From JAITMY01 sp031553765 (GTDB lineage: Bacteria > Bacteroidota > Bacteroidia > Bacteroidales > UBA932), in assembly GCA_031553765.1 (NCBI GenBank), contig JAVBKY010000010.1, positions 1 to 28,849 on the forward strand: 28,849 nt of DNA, read 5' to 3'. Each line of letters starts with the position of its first letter. The first letter of the stretch is position 1. The notes below the pieces were generated by a model. It saw only the letters and a program-made list of their open reading frames with translations, did not search any database and had not been told where the DNA came from. Below are positions 16,751-26,900 of the stretch, in pieces. A program made the translations under genes and the position numbers.

Positions 16751-19264
16751 TTAGCTGTTTTCTCGATATTGTTTAGGGGTAACACCGTACTTTTTTTTGA
16801 AGCATCGGGTAAAATACTTGACCTCGCTAATTCCAATCTGATAGGATACTTCTTTTATCATCAATTGTTTGGTAGATAATAATTTGGCTGCATGTTGAAT
16901 ACGAATATCCCGAAGTAATTCCACAGGTGCCATGCCGGTTAGGCTCTTCACCTTCTTAAATAAAACGCTTCGGCTCATACCAAGTGTTTCCGATAGCTTG
17001 TCAATGGAGTAGTCACCCTCGCTCAGGTGTTTTTCTACATCGCGCTCTATGGCCTCCATAAACAGCCGATCCTGTTTTCCCATCAGCAGATTTTCCATAC
17101 CATGGTCAACTCCTTGCTCCAAAGTTTTGGCGCAGTATAACTTTTGTAGCCGTTCACGCTGCTTCAGCAAATTTTCGATGCGAGCCTTAAAGTAGGGCAC
17201 GCTGAAAGGTTTTACAATGTAGTCGTCAGCGCCGTACTCCAGCCCCTTCAACTTGCTCTCCATCGAACCTTTTGCCGTCAGTAGAATTACCGGAATATGG
17301 CTTGTGTTGAGGGTTGTTTTCAACTTTTGCAGCAGCTGGGTTCCATTCATTTCCGGCATCATTACGTCGGACACAATAAAATCAGGAATATGCTTCATGG
17401 CCTTGGCAAAACCATCTTTTCCGTTTACAGCTTCAATAATGCGATATTGTGAAGCAAGAATCTGTCGCAGAAACTCTCGCAGATCGGGATCGTCCTCCAC
17501 TATTAAAACAGCCTGATGTTTACCGAGTGTATGCTCCATATCTGCATCTTCTACTTCCATATTAGAACCCGATATTTCGGAAGGAAGATTTTGTCGCACA
17601 ACAAAATCAACATCTTCACCGTAGTGCCCATATCCGTTTTGTAAGGAGACGATAAATCGTGAGCCTCGTCCTGGTTCGCTTTCCACCGTTATCTTGCCGC
17701 CATGCTTCTTTACTAATTCTTGGACTAGCGATAAGCCAATTCCTGAGCTAACTTTTGCGTTGGACTCATTGACCGTGAAAAATCGCTCAAAAATATGATC
17801 GAGATGTTCGAAAGAGATTCCCTCTCCCTCGTCCTCTACCGTGATCAAGGTATGCGCATTTGTGTGTTGCAAAATCAACCGAATCCATTTTCCTTGTGGC
17901 GTATGCCTAAATGCGTTGGAAAGCAGGTTAAACACGATTTTTTCCAACCCATCCCGGTCAACCCAAATGGTTGCTCCGCTGGTTTGATCGTCCAATACAA
18001 ATTCGATCTGTGCGCTTACAGCCTGTGCTCGAAAGTGGTTGGCAACTTCCTCCATTAGCTGTCCCAGCACCACCTCCTCCACTTTCAACCGACCGTGTTC
18101 GATTTTACGAAGATCCAGCACTTGGTTAACCATTCTCGCCATCCGGTCTGAATTTCGGGACACGAGCCTCAGCTGCTCCTTCACCGCCTCGGGCGTATTC
18201 GGATCGTGGATCAGATGCTCCATTGGCCCTGTGATTAGGGTTAGTGGTGTTCGTATCTCGTGGGAGATGTCGGTGAAGAAACGCGCTTTCATTTCGGCCA
18301 GCTGCTGCTGCGTCCTCATCCTATTTTTCAACCGGTAAATAAATTGCAGCAGAGCGGCAGTGCCCACAACAAGTAGCAAAACCAGGAAAGCGATTAGGGC
18401 CACCCCCACGCTACTTTGCCAGAAGGAGGGCAAAATTTTGATTGGCAAACGGAGTTCTTTTTCCATCCATATCCCATCGCTGTTGGTTGATCGGACACAG
18501 AAAGTGTACTTGCCTTGAGGGAGATTGGCGTAGTATGCCAGCCTGTTGGTTTTTGACTCTATCCAGGCTGGATCAAAACCCTCCAGTCGGTAGGCGTAGC
18601 TGATGTTGGTGTGCGAGGAAAAATCCAAAGCAACAAAACCTATATGAAATGAGTTTTGGGTATGTCCAAGCTTAACAGGATGTAAAAAGTCAATGGGAAC
18701 AACAGATAGCGAGTCGGCAGATTGCCTTTTGTCGAAAGCTTTAAAGTCGGTAAGTACAATGTTAGGAGTGTAAGTGTTGGAAGTCATTTGCTCCGGAAGA
18801 AATGAAAGCAACCCCTGTGAATATCCAAAGTACAACTTGCCCGAACGGGCGCAGTACGACGCCCCCTCGGAGAAGTGCTCGTTGCCAATAATTTTTGGGA
18901 TATCGCCATACTTTTGTAGTTGCTCGGTTTTGGGGTTTAGGGCGGCAAGATTTTCTTCGGATACAATCCATAGCACTCCCTGACGGTCCGGCAATACGGA
19001 GTAGGTGATATCAGAGGGCAGTCCATTCTGACGGGTGTAAGTTTTAAACAGCAGAGGATATCCTTCATCATCCCGCTTAACCACGCGATTTATGCCACCC
19101 TTCGTAGTGGCTAAAAACATGTCCTCCCCCGAAAAGCAGATGGACTGAATATCGTTGTTATTTAAACTGTTTTCTGACTCATTTTGGCAGAAGTGTCGAA
19201 ATTTGATTTCCTGTTTAAAAATTTCCCCAAAATTGAGAATAATCAATCCGGAGGTTGTTCCCAT
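16751..19264 (-). CDS. HTCS C-terminal part: last propeller blades, Y_Y_Y, histidine kinase, receiver, AraC-type HTH
   Basis: This is the downstream fragment of the broken regulator, 837 aa if read from ATG 19264, which is internal by homology. In order: final propeller repeats (1-185), Y_Y_Y sensor domain (about 200-265, SFHIGFVALDF and YAYRLEGFDPAW), one transmembrane helix (about 285-310), HisKA with phospho-acceptor His335 (SHEIRTPLTL), and HATPase_c with N-box NAFRHT, DEGEGIS and SGIGLSLVQELV. A receiver domain follows with the VEDDPDLREFL acidic pocket, phospho-acceptor Asp633 in SDVMMPEMNG and Lys in the YIVKPF motif, then an AraC-type HTH at about 745-837. All key residues for phosphotransfer and DNA binding look intact. 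Translated alone it would lack a signal sequence and the ligand-sensing propellers, so independent function as a sensor is doubtful. Confidence 0.85.
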   Translation of the reverse strand: MGTTSGLIILNFGEIFKQEIKFRHFCQNESENSLNNNDIQSICFSGEDMFLATTKGGINRVVKRDDEGYPLLFKTYTRQNGLPSDITYSVLPDRQGVLWIVSEENLAALNPKTEQLQKYGDIPKIIGNEHFSEGASYCARSGKLYFGYSQGLLSFLPEQMTSNTYTPNIVLTDFKAFDKRQSADSLSVVPIDFLHPVKLGHTQNSFHIGFVALDFSSHTNISYAYRLEGFDPAWIESKTNRLAYYANLPQGKYTFCVRSTNSDGIWMEKELRLPIKILPSFWQSSVGVALIAFLVLLLVVGTAALLQFIYRLKNRMRTQQQLAEMKARFFTDISHEIRTPLTLITGPMEHLIHDPNTPEAVKEQLRLVSRNSDRMARMVNQVLDLRKIEHGRLKVEEVVLGQLMEEVANHFRAQAVSAQIEFVLDDQTSGATIWVDRDGLEKIVFNLLSNAFRHTPQGKWIRLILQHTNAHTLITVEDEGEGISFEHLDHIFERFFTVNESNAKVSSGIGLSLVQELVKKHGGKITVESEPGRGSRFIVSLQNGYGHYGEDVDFVVRQNLPSEISGSNMEVEDADMEHTLGKHQAVLIVEDDPDLREFLRQILASQYRIIEAVNGKDGFAKAMKHIPDFIVSDVMMPEMNGTQLLQKLKTTLNTSHIPVILLTAKGSMESKLKGLEYGADDYIVKPFSVPYFKARIENLLKQRERLQKLYCAKTLEQGVDHGMENLLMGKQDRLFMEAIERDVEKHLSEGDYSIDKLSETLGMSRSVLFKKVKSLTGMAPVELLRDIRIQHAAKLLSTKQLMIKEVSYQIGISEVKYFTRCFKKKYGVTPKQYRENS

Positions 19265-19290
19265 GCATATTCGCCCATGCGGATCTTCAA

Positions 19291-21123
19291 CTAAGCAACG
19301 AACCGAGGGCGCTTTGTGAACCGGATAATCCAGCCGATTACGGTGGTTGATAAAGCGTATTTTTCGTTATTTCTTTCCATAAGATTGAGCCCTGCTTTAG
19401 CTGTACCTACCCACAAACGTCCTTTCGTATCTTCAAGAAGGGTATAAACAGAGTTCCCGCTCAGGCTGTAAGGGTCGGCTTCATCGTACTGGTATGATTG
19501 TATGTGGTAGCCGGAAATTGTGCGAGTGAAGCAGTAGAGCCCGTGCGCTTTTGTACCTGCCCAAAGCTTGCCATCGGAGGTTTCCGTGAGGGAGTACACA
19601 ATACCGTCTAGCGGAATACCATACCCAACTAATCCATTTTTACACAGGTACCCTCTTTTTCGGCCATCCTTATCAAGAATCCATAGCTTCCCGTCTTTTG
19701 TCGACACCCACAGCTGCTTATGTGAATCTTCGAGAATAGCTCTTACTTCATTGGCATTCAGTGAAAAACTTTTATCAAACAACGTGGTCTCCAACTTGTT
19801 TTGAAAAAATGTAATCTTATCTACGCCCCTCACTCCGCTACACCACAAGTTCCCTTGACGGTCGAAAAATGCGCTACGTGCAATCGTGTGATAGTCTTTA
19901 CCTGCAGATAAGGATGATTCGGAAAAAGGCACCATTTTGTCGCTTGCAGAATCATACAGGAACAAATCATTGACACCTACCATCCGCAACCATACATTTC
20001 CGTTTGGGTCTTCCATGAAGTAGGACCCCAAAAATAGACTACTGGATTTTCCTTTATACAAAAACATCTTTCCGGTAACTAGGTTGAGCCGCATGACGGA
20101 AGGCATGAGGGTATATATGAATACGTTATGCTGGGAGTCTTGACGCAGGGAAAAGATCTTATTTGAACATAAAACCGAATTTTTTGTGTGATAATGCCTA
20201 CTGTGAAAAGTTTTCTCTTCCACAAGGAAAATTCCGTTGCCATTTGTTGCCACGATCAGCTGATTTTCCATACCGTCCATCAGATAGTTGATGGATGCGC
20301 CGAAGTTTTTATCTGACAGCTCAAATGTTTGATTTTCATGAGAATATATCCACAGCAATCCCTTGTCGGTTCCAAAGTAGATTTTGTCGGCTTTTTGCAA
20401 CGCGGCAGTAAAAAACTGTCCATCTAATTCGTTCGATCCGCACAAGTAAAAACTGGGCGTTTTTTCGCCCAGACGGATTAATGCCAACCCGTTGTCGGTT
20501 AATATCCAGCAGTTTTTCCATGTGTCCTCCAGAATACTTCGATTTGTTTTATTACTTCTTAATCGTTGATTTTTAGTGTTATATGAAGTGTATTGAAGAT
20601 CGCTTCCGCTGATGCGGATACAGCCGGCATCTTCGGATAAAAGCCAAATATCGCCGGACTGAGTCAGCTGTATTTTGATAGCACGAAAGGCTGGAACTTC
20701 CGGTTCAACTAGCTGGTTAATGACGACAAAGTCACCTGTAACCGGATTCAGCCTAACCACATCCCCATCAAGACTCCCCAACCAGATATATCCGCCACTA
20801 TCCTCAAAAACTTGCTCGAAGCGGTTACTCCTTAACCCGTATTGTTCGGGAGATTTTTCGAAATAATTTTGGAAGCCATACCCATCGAACCGAGATAATC
20901 CGCTCCAGGTTCCCAGCCAGATAAAACCCTGCTTGTCCTGAAATACGGTACGGATATCATTTTGTGCCAGACCATCATTCGTTGTATAGTTGGTCACAAA
21001 GCTGCCCCTATTTTCAGAGGCATATATGGGCTGCCAAAAGAAAAAGCAAAGCACTGCCACTAGCAATGCGTAGATATGCTTTTTTGTACAGAAAAGAAAA
21101 ATATATAGCTGATGATTCGCCAT
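19291..21123 (-). CDS. HTCS N-terminal part: signal/anchor and periplasmic propeller repeats
   Basis: This is the upstream fragment of the broken regulator. I prefer ATG at 21123 over the TTG at 21204: from 21123 the protein begins with a charged end and hydrophobic segment (KKHIYALLVAVLCFFFWQ) and YASENRGSF, matching the paralog closely, whereas the longer start adds 27 residues the paralog lacks. Residues after about 45 are Reg_prop-type propeller repeats (FQDKQGFIWLGTWSGL, LEDSGGYIWLG, FFDRQGNLWCSG, LEDTKGRLWVGT), the two-propeller periplasmic sensor of HTCS proteins. The last 22 residues, after NNEK, are out of frame and do not resemble the family; in the other frame the same DNA encodes IRFINHRNRLDYPVHK, which matches the paralog. 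The fragment alone could at most be an anchored sensor without signalling domains. Confidence 0.82.
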   Translation of the reverse strand: MANHQLYIFLFCTKKHIYALLVAVLCFFFWQPIYASENRGSFVTNYTTNDGLAQNDIRTVFQDKQGFIWLGTWSGLSRFDGYGFQNYFEKSPEQYGLRSNRFEQVFEDSGGYIWLGSLDGDVVRLNPVTGDFVVINQLVEPEVPAFRAIKIQLTQSGDIWLLSEDAGCIRISGSDLQYTSYNTKNQRLRSNKTNRSILEDTWKNCWILTDNGLALIRLGEKTPSFYLCGSNELDGQFFTAALQKADKIYFGTDKGLLWIYSHENQTFELSDKNFGASINYLMDGMENQLIVATNGNGIFLVEEKTFHSRHYHTKNSVLCSNKIFSLRQDSQHNVFIYTLMPSVMRLNLVTGKMFLYKGKSSSLFLGSYFMEDPNGNVWLRMVGVNDLFLYDSASDKMVPFSESSLSAGKDYHTIARSAFFDRQGNLWCSGVRGVDKITFFQNKLETTLFDKSFSLNANEVRAILEDSHKQLWVSTKDGKLWILDKDGRKRGYLCKNGLVGYGIPLDGIVYSLTETSDGKLWAGTKAHGLYCFTRTISGYHIQSYQYDEADPYSLSGNSVYTLLEDTKGRLWVGTAKAGLNLMERNNEKYALSTTVIGWIIRFTKRPRFVA

Positions 21124-21737
21124 TAAATAATTGAAAACGTGTATTTTATGTGATTTGAATTCATTGACAAGTTGCAATTTTTCTAAGATTCTTAAAATTA
21201 TCAATCATTCGAAATGTTGCAATCTCAAATATAGTTAATTAAAAAACGGTAATATAGCAGCGTATGTTGTGCTGCTTAAAACTCAAAAACAAAAATACCG
21301 GAATAAAATTTATTTTATGGGATACAAACTGTTTTTTGAAAGGATACAAATCGGTTTGAGGTTTAACGATGAAAATGAAAATAAATGACTTTATAATAAT
21401 ATGTTGACGCGTAAAAAGCAGGTAAAATAAATATGATTGATATTTATTGATAGAAAAAAGGTTTGAGATATTTTGGAGTTTTAAATACTACTTTTGTAAA
21501 GATGACTTGACAAGCGGATTTAATATTGAATAACACGGTAATATATTGCATATAATAAAACTAAGCCAATCCATGTAGGCATGGCAAATGATATATTTAA
21601 TTTAACTGAATATTCAATAAAAAATAAAGCTGAGTTTTTTGGTCAATTTTCAGAGCGATTAACCTACTTATTTGTAGTTGATCGTCACAGATAAATTATT
21701 GACATTTAAATAAGAACAACATCAACTCGATGAAATT
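21124..21737. promoter_or_regulatory. AT-rich divergent promoter region between the broken HTCS and pectate lyase 2
   Basis: No gene is visible in these 614 bp. For the lyase (+), TACTTTTG at 21489-21496 matches the Bacteroidetes -7 consensus TAnnTTTG, with a TTTG at 21462-21465 as a possible -33 element (23-bp gap); the leader would be about 235 nt. For the HTCS (-), the reverse complement of 21226-21233 reads TATATTTG, giving a leader of about 95 nt. Other structures are a direct repeat at 21320-21350 (listed separately) and a small 6-bp hairpin at 21256-21276. Promoter calls rest on motif matches only. Confidence 0.55.
21320..21350 (+). repeat. Candidate HTCS operator: direct repeat GGATACAAA, 22-bp spacing
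   Basis: The 9-mer GGATACAAA occurs at 21320-21328 and again at 21342-21350, 22 bp apart, about two helical turns. Tandem direct repeats suit the dimeric AraC-type output domain of HTCS proteins. The pair lies about 140 bp upstream of the candidate -7 element of pectate lyase 2. A related arrangement occurs beside the second HTCS at 28391-28423. That it is the operator is inference. Confidence 0.45.
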
Positions 21738-23822
21738 ATGAAAAGGAATTTTGTATTTGTACTGCTACTTTGTCTTGGTACAGTAGGTAGTATTTCTGCC
21801 CAAAATTTTGCCGACAGCATTCGTGCATTTCCCGGTGCCGAAGGCTATGGAGCATGGGTTACCGGTGGTCGTGGTGGTCGTGTAATTTATGTAACCCATA
21901 CGGGCGATACTACTGATGTGGATGCCCCTCAGTATCAAGGGTCGCTTCGTGCGGCGTTGGCTACAAAAGGTAGCGATCCTATTACTATTATGTTTAAATG
22001 TGGTGGTGTTATTGAACTGAAGCCTACCGCCTCGCAGCAAAAAAATATAAAATGCAATCGCTCCAACATGACTATTGCCGGTCAAACGGCCTTGGGTGAT
22101 GGTATTTGCGTTAAAGGATTTGGAATAGCTTTCAGTGGACAAAATATTATTATCCGTCACCTTCACATACGTCCGGGTGACTATACCGATGCAACCATGG
22201 GGCAATCTTGTCTTTGGCTTGAAAACGGTGGTAACTGTATTATCGACCACTGCTCGTTTAGCTGGGCGGTGGAAGAAAATATGACGCTCTACGATAACAG
22301 CTATACCACCGTACAATGGTGCGTTGTTAGCGAGTCCCTGTATCAATCTATACACAAGTTAGGCACCATGGGTTATGCTGCACAGTGGGGTGGAAAAACT
22401 GCTACCTACCACCATAACTTTTTGGCGCACCACATGAGCCGTATGCCTCGCCAAAATGGCGCACGCGGCAAAGGTGAAGGTACTGACTACGGCGTTTGTA
22501 TGTTTGACTACGTAAATAACGTGCACTACAACTGGGGTAATGATGGCGCGTTTTATGGTGGCGACTCAAAAGAGGCGGCGATTAATCGTGTAGATTGCAA
22601 CATTATAAACAACTACTACATTCCCGGTCCTTCAACTACAACTACCCTGGGTAACCAATACTTTGTTGCCCCATCGAATCCTGATGCTACGTCGCCCGGA
22701 CAAATGGGGCAGTGGTGGCTTGAGGGAAATGTGATGTTTGGCAACAGTGCTAAAACAAATGATAACATGGGGCAGGGCATAAGAAGTAATACCAATAGTA
22801 AATTTAGCGCATCTGCGAAATTTTCTATTCCCGCGCATGCTACGGTTGCCGCCACTACCGCCGGAGTTGCACTCGACTCGGTGCTTGCAAATGTTGGTGC
22901 AACGTTCCCCAAGCGCGATGCCATAGATGCTCGTGTCATAGGAGAGGCAAAGGCGAGAATGGCAGGAGAAGATGGCTACCACTTTACGGGTAGCCGCAGT
23001 GGCAACACCTCAAAAAATAAAGGCATTATTGATAGCCATAATGACCTAAAGCCCGCCGATGCCGATACGTCGTGGAATGCGTGGAATTGCTATGCTCAGG
23101 TTGATAGCACGCAAGCTCCATTGGACAGCGATGGCGATGGTATGCCCGACTGGTGGGAGGAGTTGAGGGGCTTTGACCCTTTAAATCCTGCCGATGGTAG
23201 CTACCGCGATGATAACGATTACACCAACCTGGAAAACTACCTGAATAGGGAAGGTTTAAATATTGTAAACCCCAAGGTAAGGCAAACTATTACGTGGGTG
23301 CAGGACTCCATAGCCGTTTTTGATGAACCTAATATTCTGCTGGCAGCTACTACCAACAGCGGATTACCTATAACATACACCTCAAGTAATGACGATGTGC
23401 TACTTGTGGTAAACGGTAACGAACTTGATATTATGTGGGTAGGTGATGCCGTTATTACAGCTGCTGTGCGGGAAAGTAGTGCTGAATACGCACAAGCCAG
23501 GCCGATTTCTAAAAACTTTACGGTGCTTGCATTTCGTCCCGACCCGGAACCCAATCCCGATCCCACCGGTGTGAATCGTAATGCGCAAATTCCCGTTAGC
23601 ATTTACCCCAATCCTGTGGAATCCGTGCTCAACCTTCGCTTTGAGGAGGAGGGGGCCTACGAGGTGAAGTTGATAGACTTGACGGGATCGGTTATTTACC
23701 GCGCAAGCGTGAAAGTTGGCTCGCATGCTATTGACGTTTCCTCGTACTTATCGGGGACTTATCTACTATGTATTGAAAATGCGCAGAAAAAGCGTTCGGT
23801 GCAAAAGATAGGGATAAAGTAG
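21738..23822 (+). CDS. Pectate lyase (PL1-type) with Ig-like domain and T9SS sorting domain
   Basis: This 694-aa secreted enzyme is expected to cleave homogalacturonan by calcium-dependent beta-elimination. A signal peptide ends near Ala21 (SISA|QN). The lyase beta-helix covers about 30-445, starting AFPGAEGYGAW and GGRGGRVIYVT. Asp170 in IIDHCSFSW is at the conserved calcium-site position, and Arg235-Met-Pro237-Arg is the RxP core of the PL1 catalytic motif (SRMPRQNGARG). DSDGDGMPDWWEE (463-475) is a calcium-loop-like linker. Residues about 511-601 are an Ig-like domain of the QTITW...SGLPITYTSSN type common in secreted proteins of this phylum. A type A T9SS sorting domain covers about 615-694 (SIYPNPVESVLNL, LSGTYLLCIEN). 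It is divergent from the broken HTCS, a usual arrangement for a regulator and its target. Start: the ATG at 21738 gives the signal peptide; the ATG at 21730 hits a stop after three codons. Confidence 0.92.
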   Translation: MKRNFVFVLLLCLGTVGSISAQNFADSIRAFPGAEGYGAWVTGGRGGRVIYVTHTGDTTDVDAPQYQGSLRAALATKGSDPITIMFKCGGVIELKPTASQQKNIKCNRSNMTIAGQTALGDGICVKGFGIAFSGQNIIIRHLHIRPGDYTDATMGQSCLWLENGGNCIIDHCSFSWAVEENMTLYDNSYTTVQWCVVSESLYQSIHKLGTMGYAAQWGGKTATYHHNFLAHHMSRMPRQNGARGKGEGTDYGVCMFDYVNNVHYNWGNDGAFYGGDSKEAAINRVDCNIINNYYIPGPSTTTTLGNQYFVAPSNPDATSPGQMGQWWLEGNVMFGNSAKTNDNMGQGIRSNTNSKFSASAKFSIPAHATVAATTAGVALDSVLANVGATFPKRDAIDARVIGEAKARMAGEDGYHFTGSRSGNTSKNKGIIDSHNDLKPADADTSWNAWNCYAQVDSTQAPLDSDGDGMPDWWEELRGFDPLNPADGSYRDDNDYTNLENYLNREGLNIVNPKVRQTITWVQDSIAVFDEPNILLAATTNSGLPITYTSSNDDVLLVVNGNELDIMWVGDAVITAAVRESSAEYAQARPISKNFTVLAFRPDPEPNPDPTGVNRNAQIPVSIYPNPVESVLNLRFEEEGAYEVKLIDLTGSVIYRASVKVGSHAIDVSSYLSGTYLLCIENAQKKRSVQKIGIK

Positions 23823-23834
23823 ATTTGATAGGGA

Positions 23835-23867
23835 TTTATCATTGCGGGTTTAACCCGCAATGATAAA
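23835..23867. terminator. Perfect 16-bp inverted repeat between convergent lyase and HTCS genes
   Basis: The arms 23835-23850 and 23852-23867 are exact reverse complements, effectively a stem with loop TTTAA. It lies 13 bp after the lyase stop and about 90 bp beyond the HTCS stop. No T-run follows immediately on the + strand (the nearest T6 begins near 23880), so it is a probable but atypical bidirectional terminator or an mRNA 3'-end stabilising stem. Confidence 0.6.
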
Positions 23868-23954
23868 CTTGATTAAAATGTTTTTTGAGCCCCTCGATTT
23901 ACAAAAAAGGTTTTTGATTGGGGGAATGGATGGGAGTCAGCTTTTTGTAATGAC

Positions 23955-26900
23955 CTAATGTATAATATCTCCCCGATACTGCCCGGGGGTAACACCATAC
24001 TTCTTTTTAAAACACTGGGTGAAATACTTTACGTCGCTTATCCCAACCTGATACGACACCTCCTTAATTCTTTGTTGCGTTGTGGTTAACAGTTTGGCCG
24101 CATTGCGAAGTCGGATATCTCGAAGCAGCTCCACCGGAGCCATGCCGGTGAGGCTCTTCACCTTTTTGAATAAAGCGCTTCGACTTATATCAAGCGTTTC
24201 TGCAAGTTTGTCAATGGAGTAATCACTTTCGCTCAAGTGCTTTTCTACATCGCGCTCTACCGACTCCAAAAACTGCTGATCGTGCTTACTCATGCGGATG
24301 CCTTCCGTATCGTGCTTAGCCGCTTGATTCAGACCTCCTGCACGGTACAGCTGCTGTAGCTGCTCCCGCTGCCTCAGCAGGTTTTCAATACGGGCTTTAA
24401 GGTAGGGTATGCTAAAGGGCTTAACAATGTAGTCGTCGGCGCCGTACTCCAACCCCTTTAGCTTGTTTTCCATCGAGCCTTTAGCCGTCAGTAGAATTAC
24501 CGGAATATGGCTTGTGTTGAGAGTCGTTTTCAGCCTTTGGAGCAGCTGCGTCCCATCCATCTCCGGCATCATTACATCGGACACAATAAAATCCGGAATG
24601 TGCTTCATGGCCTTAGCAAAACCATCCTTACCGTCCACGGCTTCAATAACGTGATATTGCGAGGCGAGTATACGTTGTAAAAATCTCCGAAGATCAGGAT
24701 CGTCTTCCACTACCAGTATGCTCTGATGCTTGTCCGGAGTGGGCTTCAAGTTTGCATGATCTGCTCCTGCATCCGAAGTTAATATTTCAGCAGGAAGATT
24801 TTTAGGCACTATAAAATCAACGTTTGCGCCGTAATGTTCGTATCCGTTTTGGAGGAAGATGGTAAACTGTGACCCTAGGCCAAGTTCACTCTCTACAGCT
24901 ATTTTACCACCACATTTTTTTACTAACTCCTGCACTAAAGATAAGCCAATTCCCGAATTGGCGTTCGTGTCGGTTTTATCAACCGTGAAAAATCGTTCGA
25001 AAATATGGTTGAGATGTTTTTGAGGAATGCCCTCTCCTTCGTCCTCAACTATGATTAAAGTATGCGAGTTCGTACGCTGTAAAAGCAACCGAATTTTCTT
25101 TCCATGCGACGTGTGTTTGAATGCGTTTGAGAGCAGGTTAAATACGATTTTTTCTAATTCATCCCGGTTAGCCCAAACGGTTGCTCCATTAGTTTGATCG
25201 TCTACCACAAAATCAATCTGTGCGCTTTCAGCCTGCACTTGAAAATGGCTAGCAACATCCTCCATCAGTCGGCCCGGTACAATCTCCTCCACCCTTAGCC
25301 GGCTATGCTCGGCCTTGCGGAGATCCAGCACCTGGTTAACCATTCTCGCCATTCTGTCGGAGTTTCGAGAAACGAGTTTTAGCTGCTCCTTTACCGATAC
25401 AGGAGTGTCCGGGTCGTGGATCAGGTGCTCCACCGGTCCCGCAATCAGGGTTAGCGGCGTTCGTATCTCATGCGAAATATCGGTAAAGAACCGCGCCTTC
25501 ATTTCGCTCAGCTGACTTTGTGTTCTTATCCGATAAATGTACAACAGTAGGGCGGCAGCAGCTATAGCAAGAAGTAAAGACAGGAAAATAGCCAAGGCTA
25601 TTCCTATGTTACTTTGCCAGAAAGAGGGTAAAATTCGAATTGGTAAAAGCAGCTCATTTTCTATCCATACCCCATCACTATTGGTTGATCGGACTCGGAA
25701 AGTATAATTACCTTGAGGAAGATTGGCGTAATATGCCAGTTTGCTGGTTTTCGATTCTACCCAGGTTGGGTCAAAGCCCTCCAACCGATAGGCGTAGCGA
25801 ATATTGGCGTGAGAAGTAAAATCCAGCGCGGCAAAACCTATATGAAATGAGTTTTGAGTATGCCCAAGCCTAACAGGGTGTGAGAAATCAATGGGGACAA
25901 CGGATAAAGAGTCTGCAGATTGCTTTTTGTCGAAAGCTTTAAAATCGGTAAGTACAATGCTAGGCGTGTAAGTATTGGAGGTCATTTGCTCCGGACGAAA
26001 TGAAAGCAACCCCTGTGAATATCCAAAGTACAGTTTGCCTGAACGGGTGCAGTACGACGCCCCCTCAGAGAAGTGCTCGTTACCAATAATTTTCGGGATA
26101 TCGCCATACTTTTTTAGCCGCTCGGTCTTTGGGTTTAGGCCGGCAAGATTTTCCTCGGATACAATCCACAGCACTCCCTGGTGATCCGGTAATACGGAGT
26201 AGGTGATATCGGATGACAGTCCATCCTGACGAGTATATGCTTTAAATTGCAAAGGATACCCTTCTGCATCCCACTTGGTTACACGATTTACTCCGCCCTT
26301 TGTGGTGGCCAAAAACATATCTTTCCCCCAAAAGCAGATGTTCTGAATATCGTTGTTATTAAGGCTGTGTGCCAATCCATTTTGGTAAAAGTGTCGGAAT
26401 TTGACCCCTTGCCTCGGATTATCTCCAAAATCAAGAATGATCAACCCGGAGGTCGTTCCCAAGCATATTCGCCCATGAGGATCCTCTGCCAAACAGCGAA
26501 TTGCAGTTATTTTGTGAACCGGATAATCCAAGTGATTGCGGTGGTTGAGAAAGCGGACTTTCCCATCGTTTTTTTCAACAAGGTTCAACCCTATTTTGGT
26601 GGTGGCTACCCATAAGCGCCCTCTTGTATCTTCCAAAAGAGCATAAACGGAATTTCCGCTTAGGCTGTAGGGATCAGCCTCATCATACTGGTATGATTGT
26701 ATGCGGTAGCCGGAACCAGCGGGTATAAAACGGTAAACCCCATGTGCTTTTGTACCGGCCCAAATTTCACCATCAGAGGTTTCTACGAGAGAGTACACAA
26801 CATCATCTAACGGAGTGCCATATCCCACCGAGCCGTTTTTACACAAATACCCCTTTTTATTGCCCGTGCTATCAAGAATCCATAGTTTTTCATCTTTTGT

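Larger units (their letters stand above)
16751..21123 (-). pseudogene. Frame-broken hybrid two-component regulator (HTCS), whole locus
   Basis: The two reading frames listed separately below align end to end with the intact paralog at 23955-28310. Adding one base in the A-run at 19360-19364 (A on the coding strand) would restore a single protein of about 1457 aa, against 1451 aa for the paralog. In the present sequence the upstream frame stops at 19291-19293, and the downstream frame has a stop at 19367-19369 just before the homology switches. The change must therefore lie within about 75 bp, and homology switches exactly at the five-A run. It could be a true inactivating deletion, a sequencing or assembly error in a homopolymer, or a slippage site; the sequence alone cannot say which. 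Confidence 0.75.

Noticed and set aside
21121..21204. TTG at 21204 as the HTCS start
   Set aside because: The ATG at 21123 gives an N-terminus that matches the intact paralog; the additional 27 residues have no counterpart there.
21571..21584. CCATG...CATGG small palindrome upstream of pectate lyase 2
   Set aside because: Only five base pairs, not repeated beside the second HTCS; too weak to call an operator.
21765..22355. 196-aa minus-strand frame inside pectate lyase 2
   Set aside because: Antisense to the conserved catalytic domain and low in complexity (Thr/Asn-rich); no domain seen.
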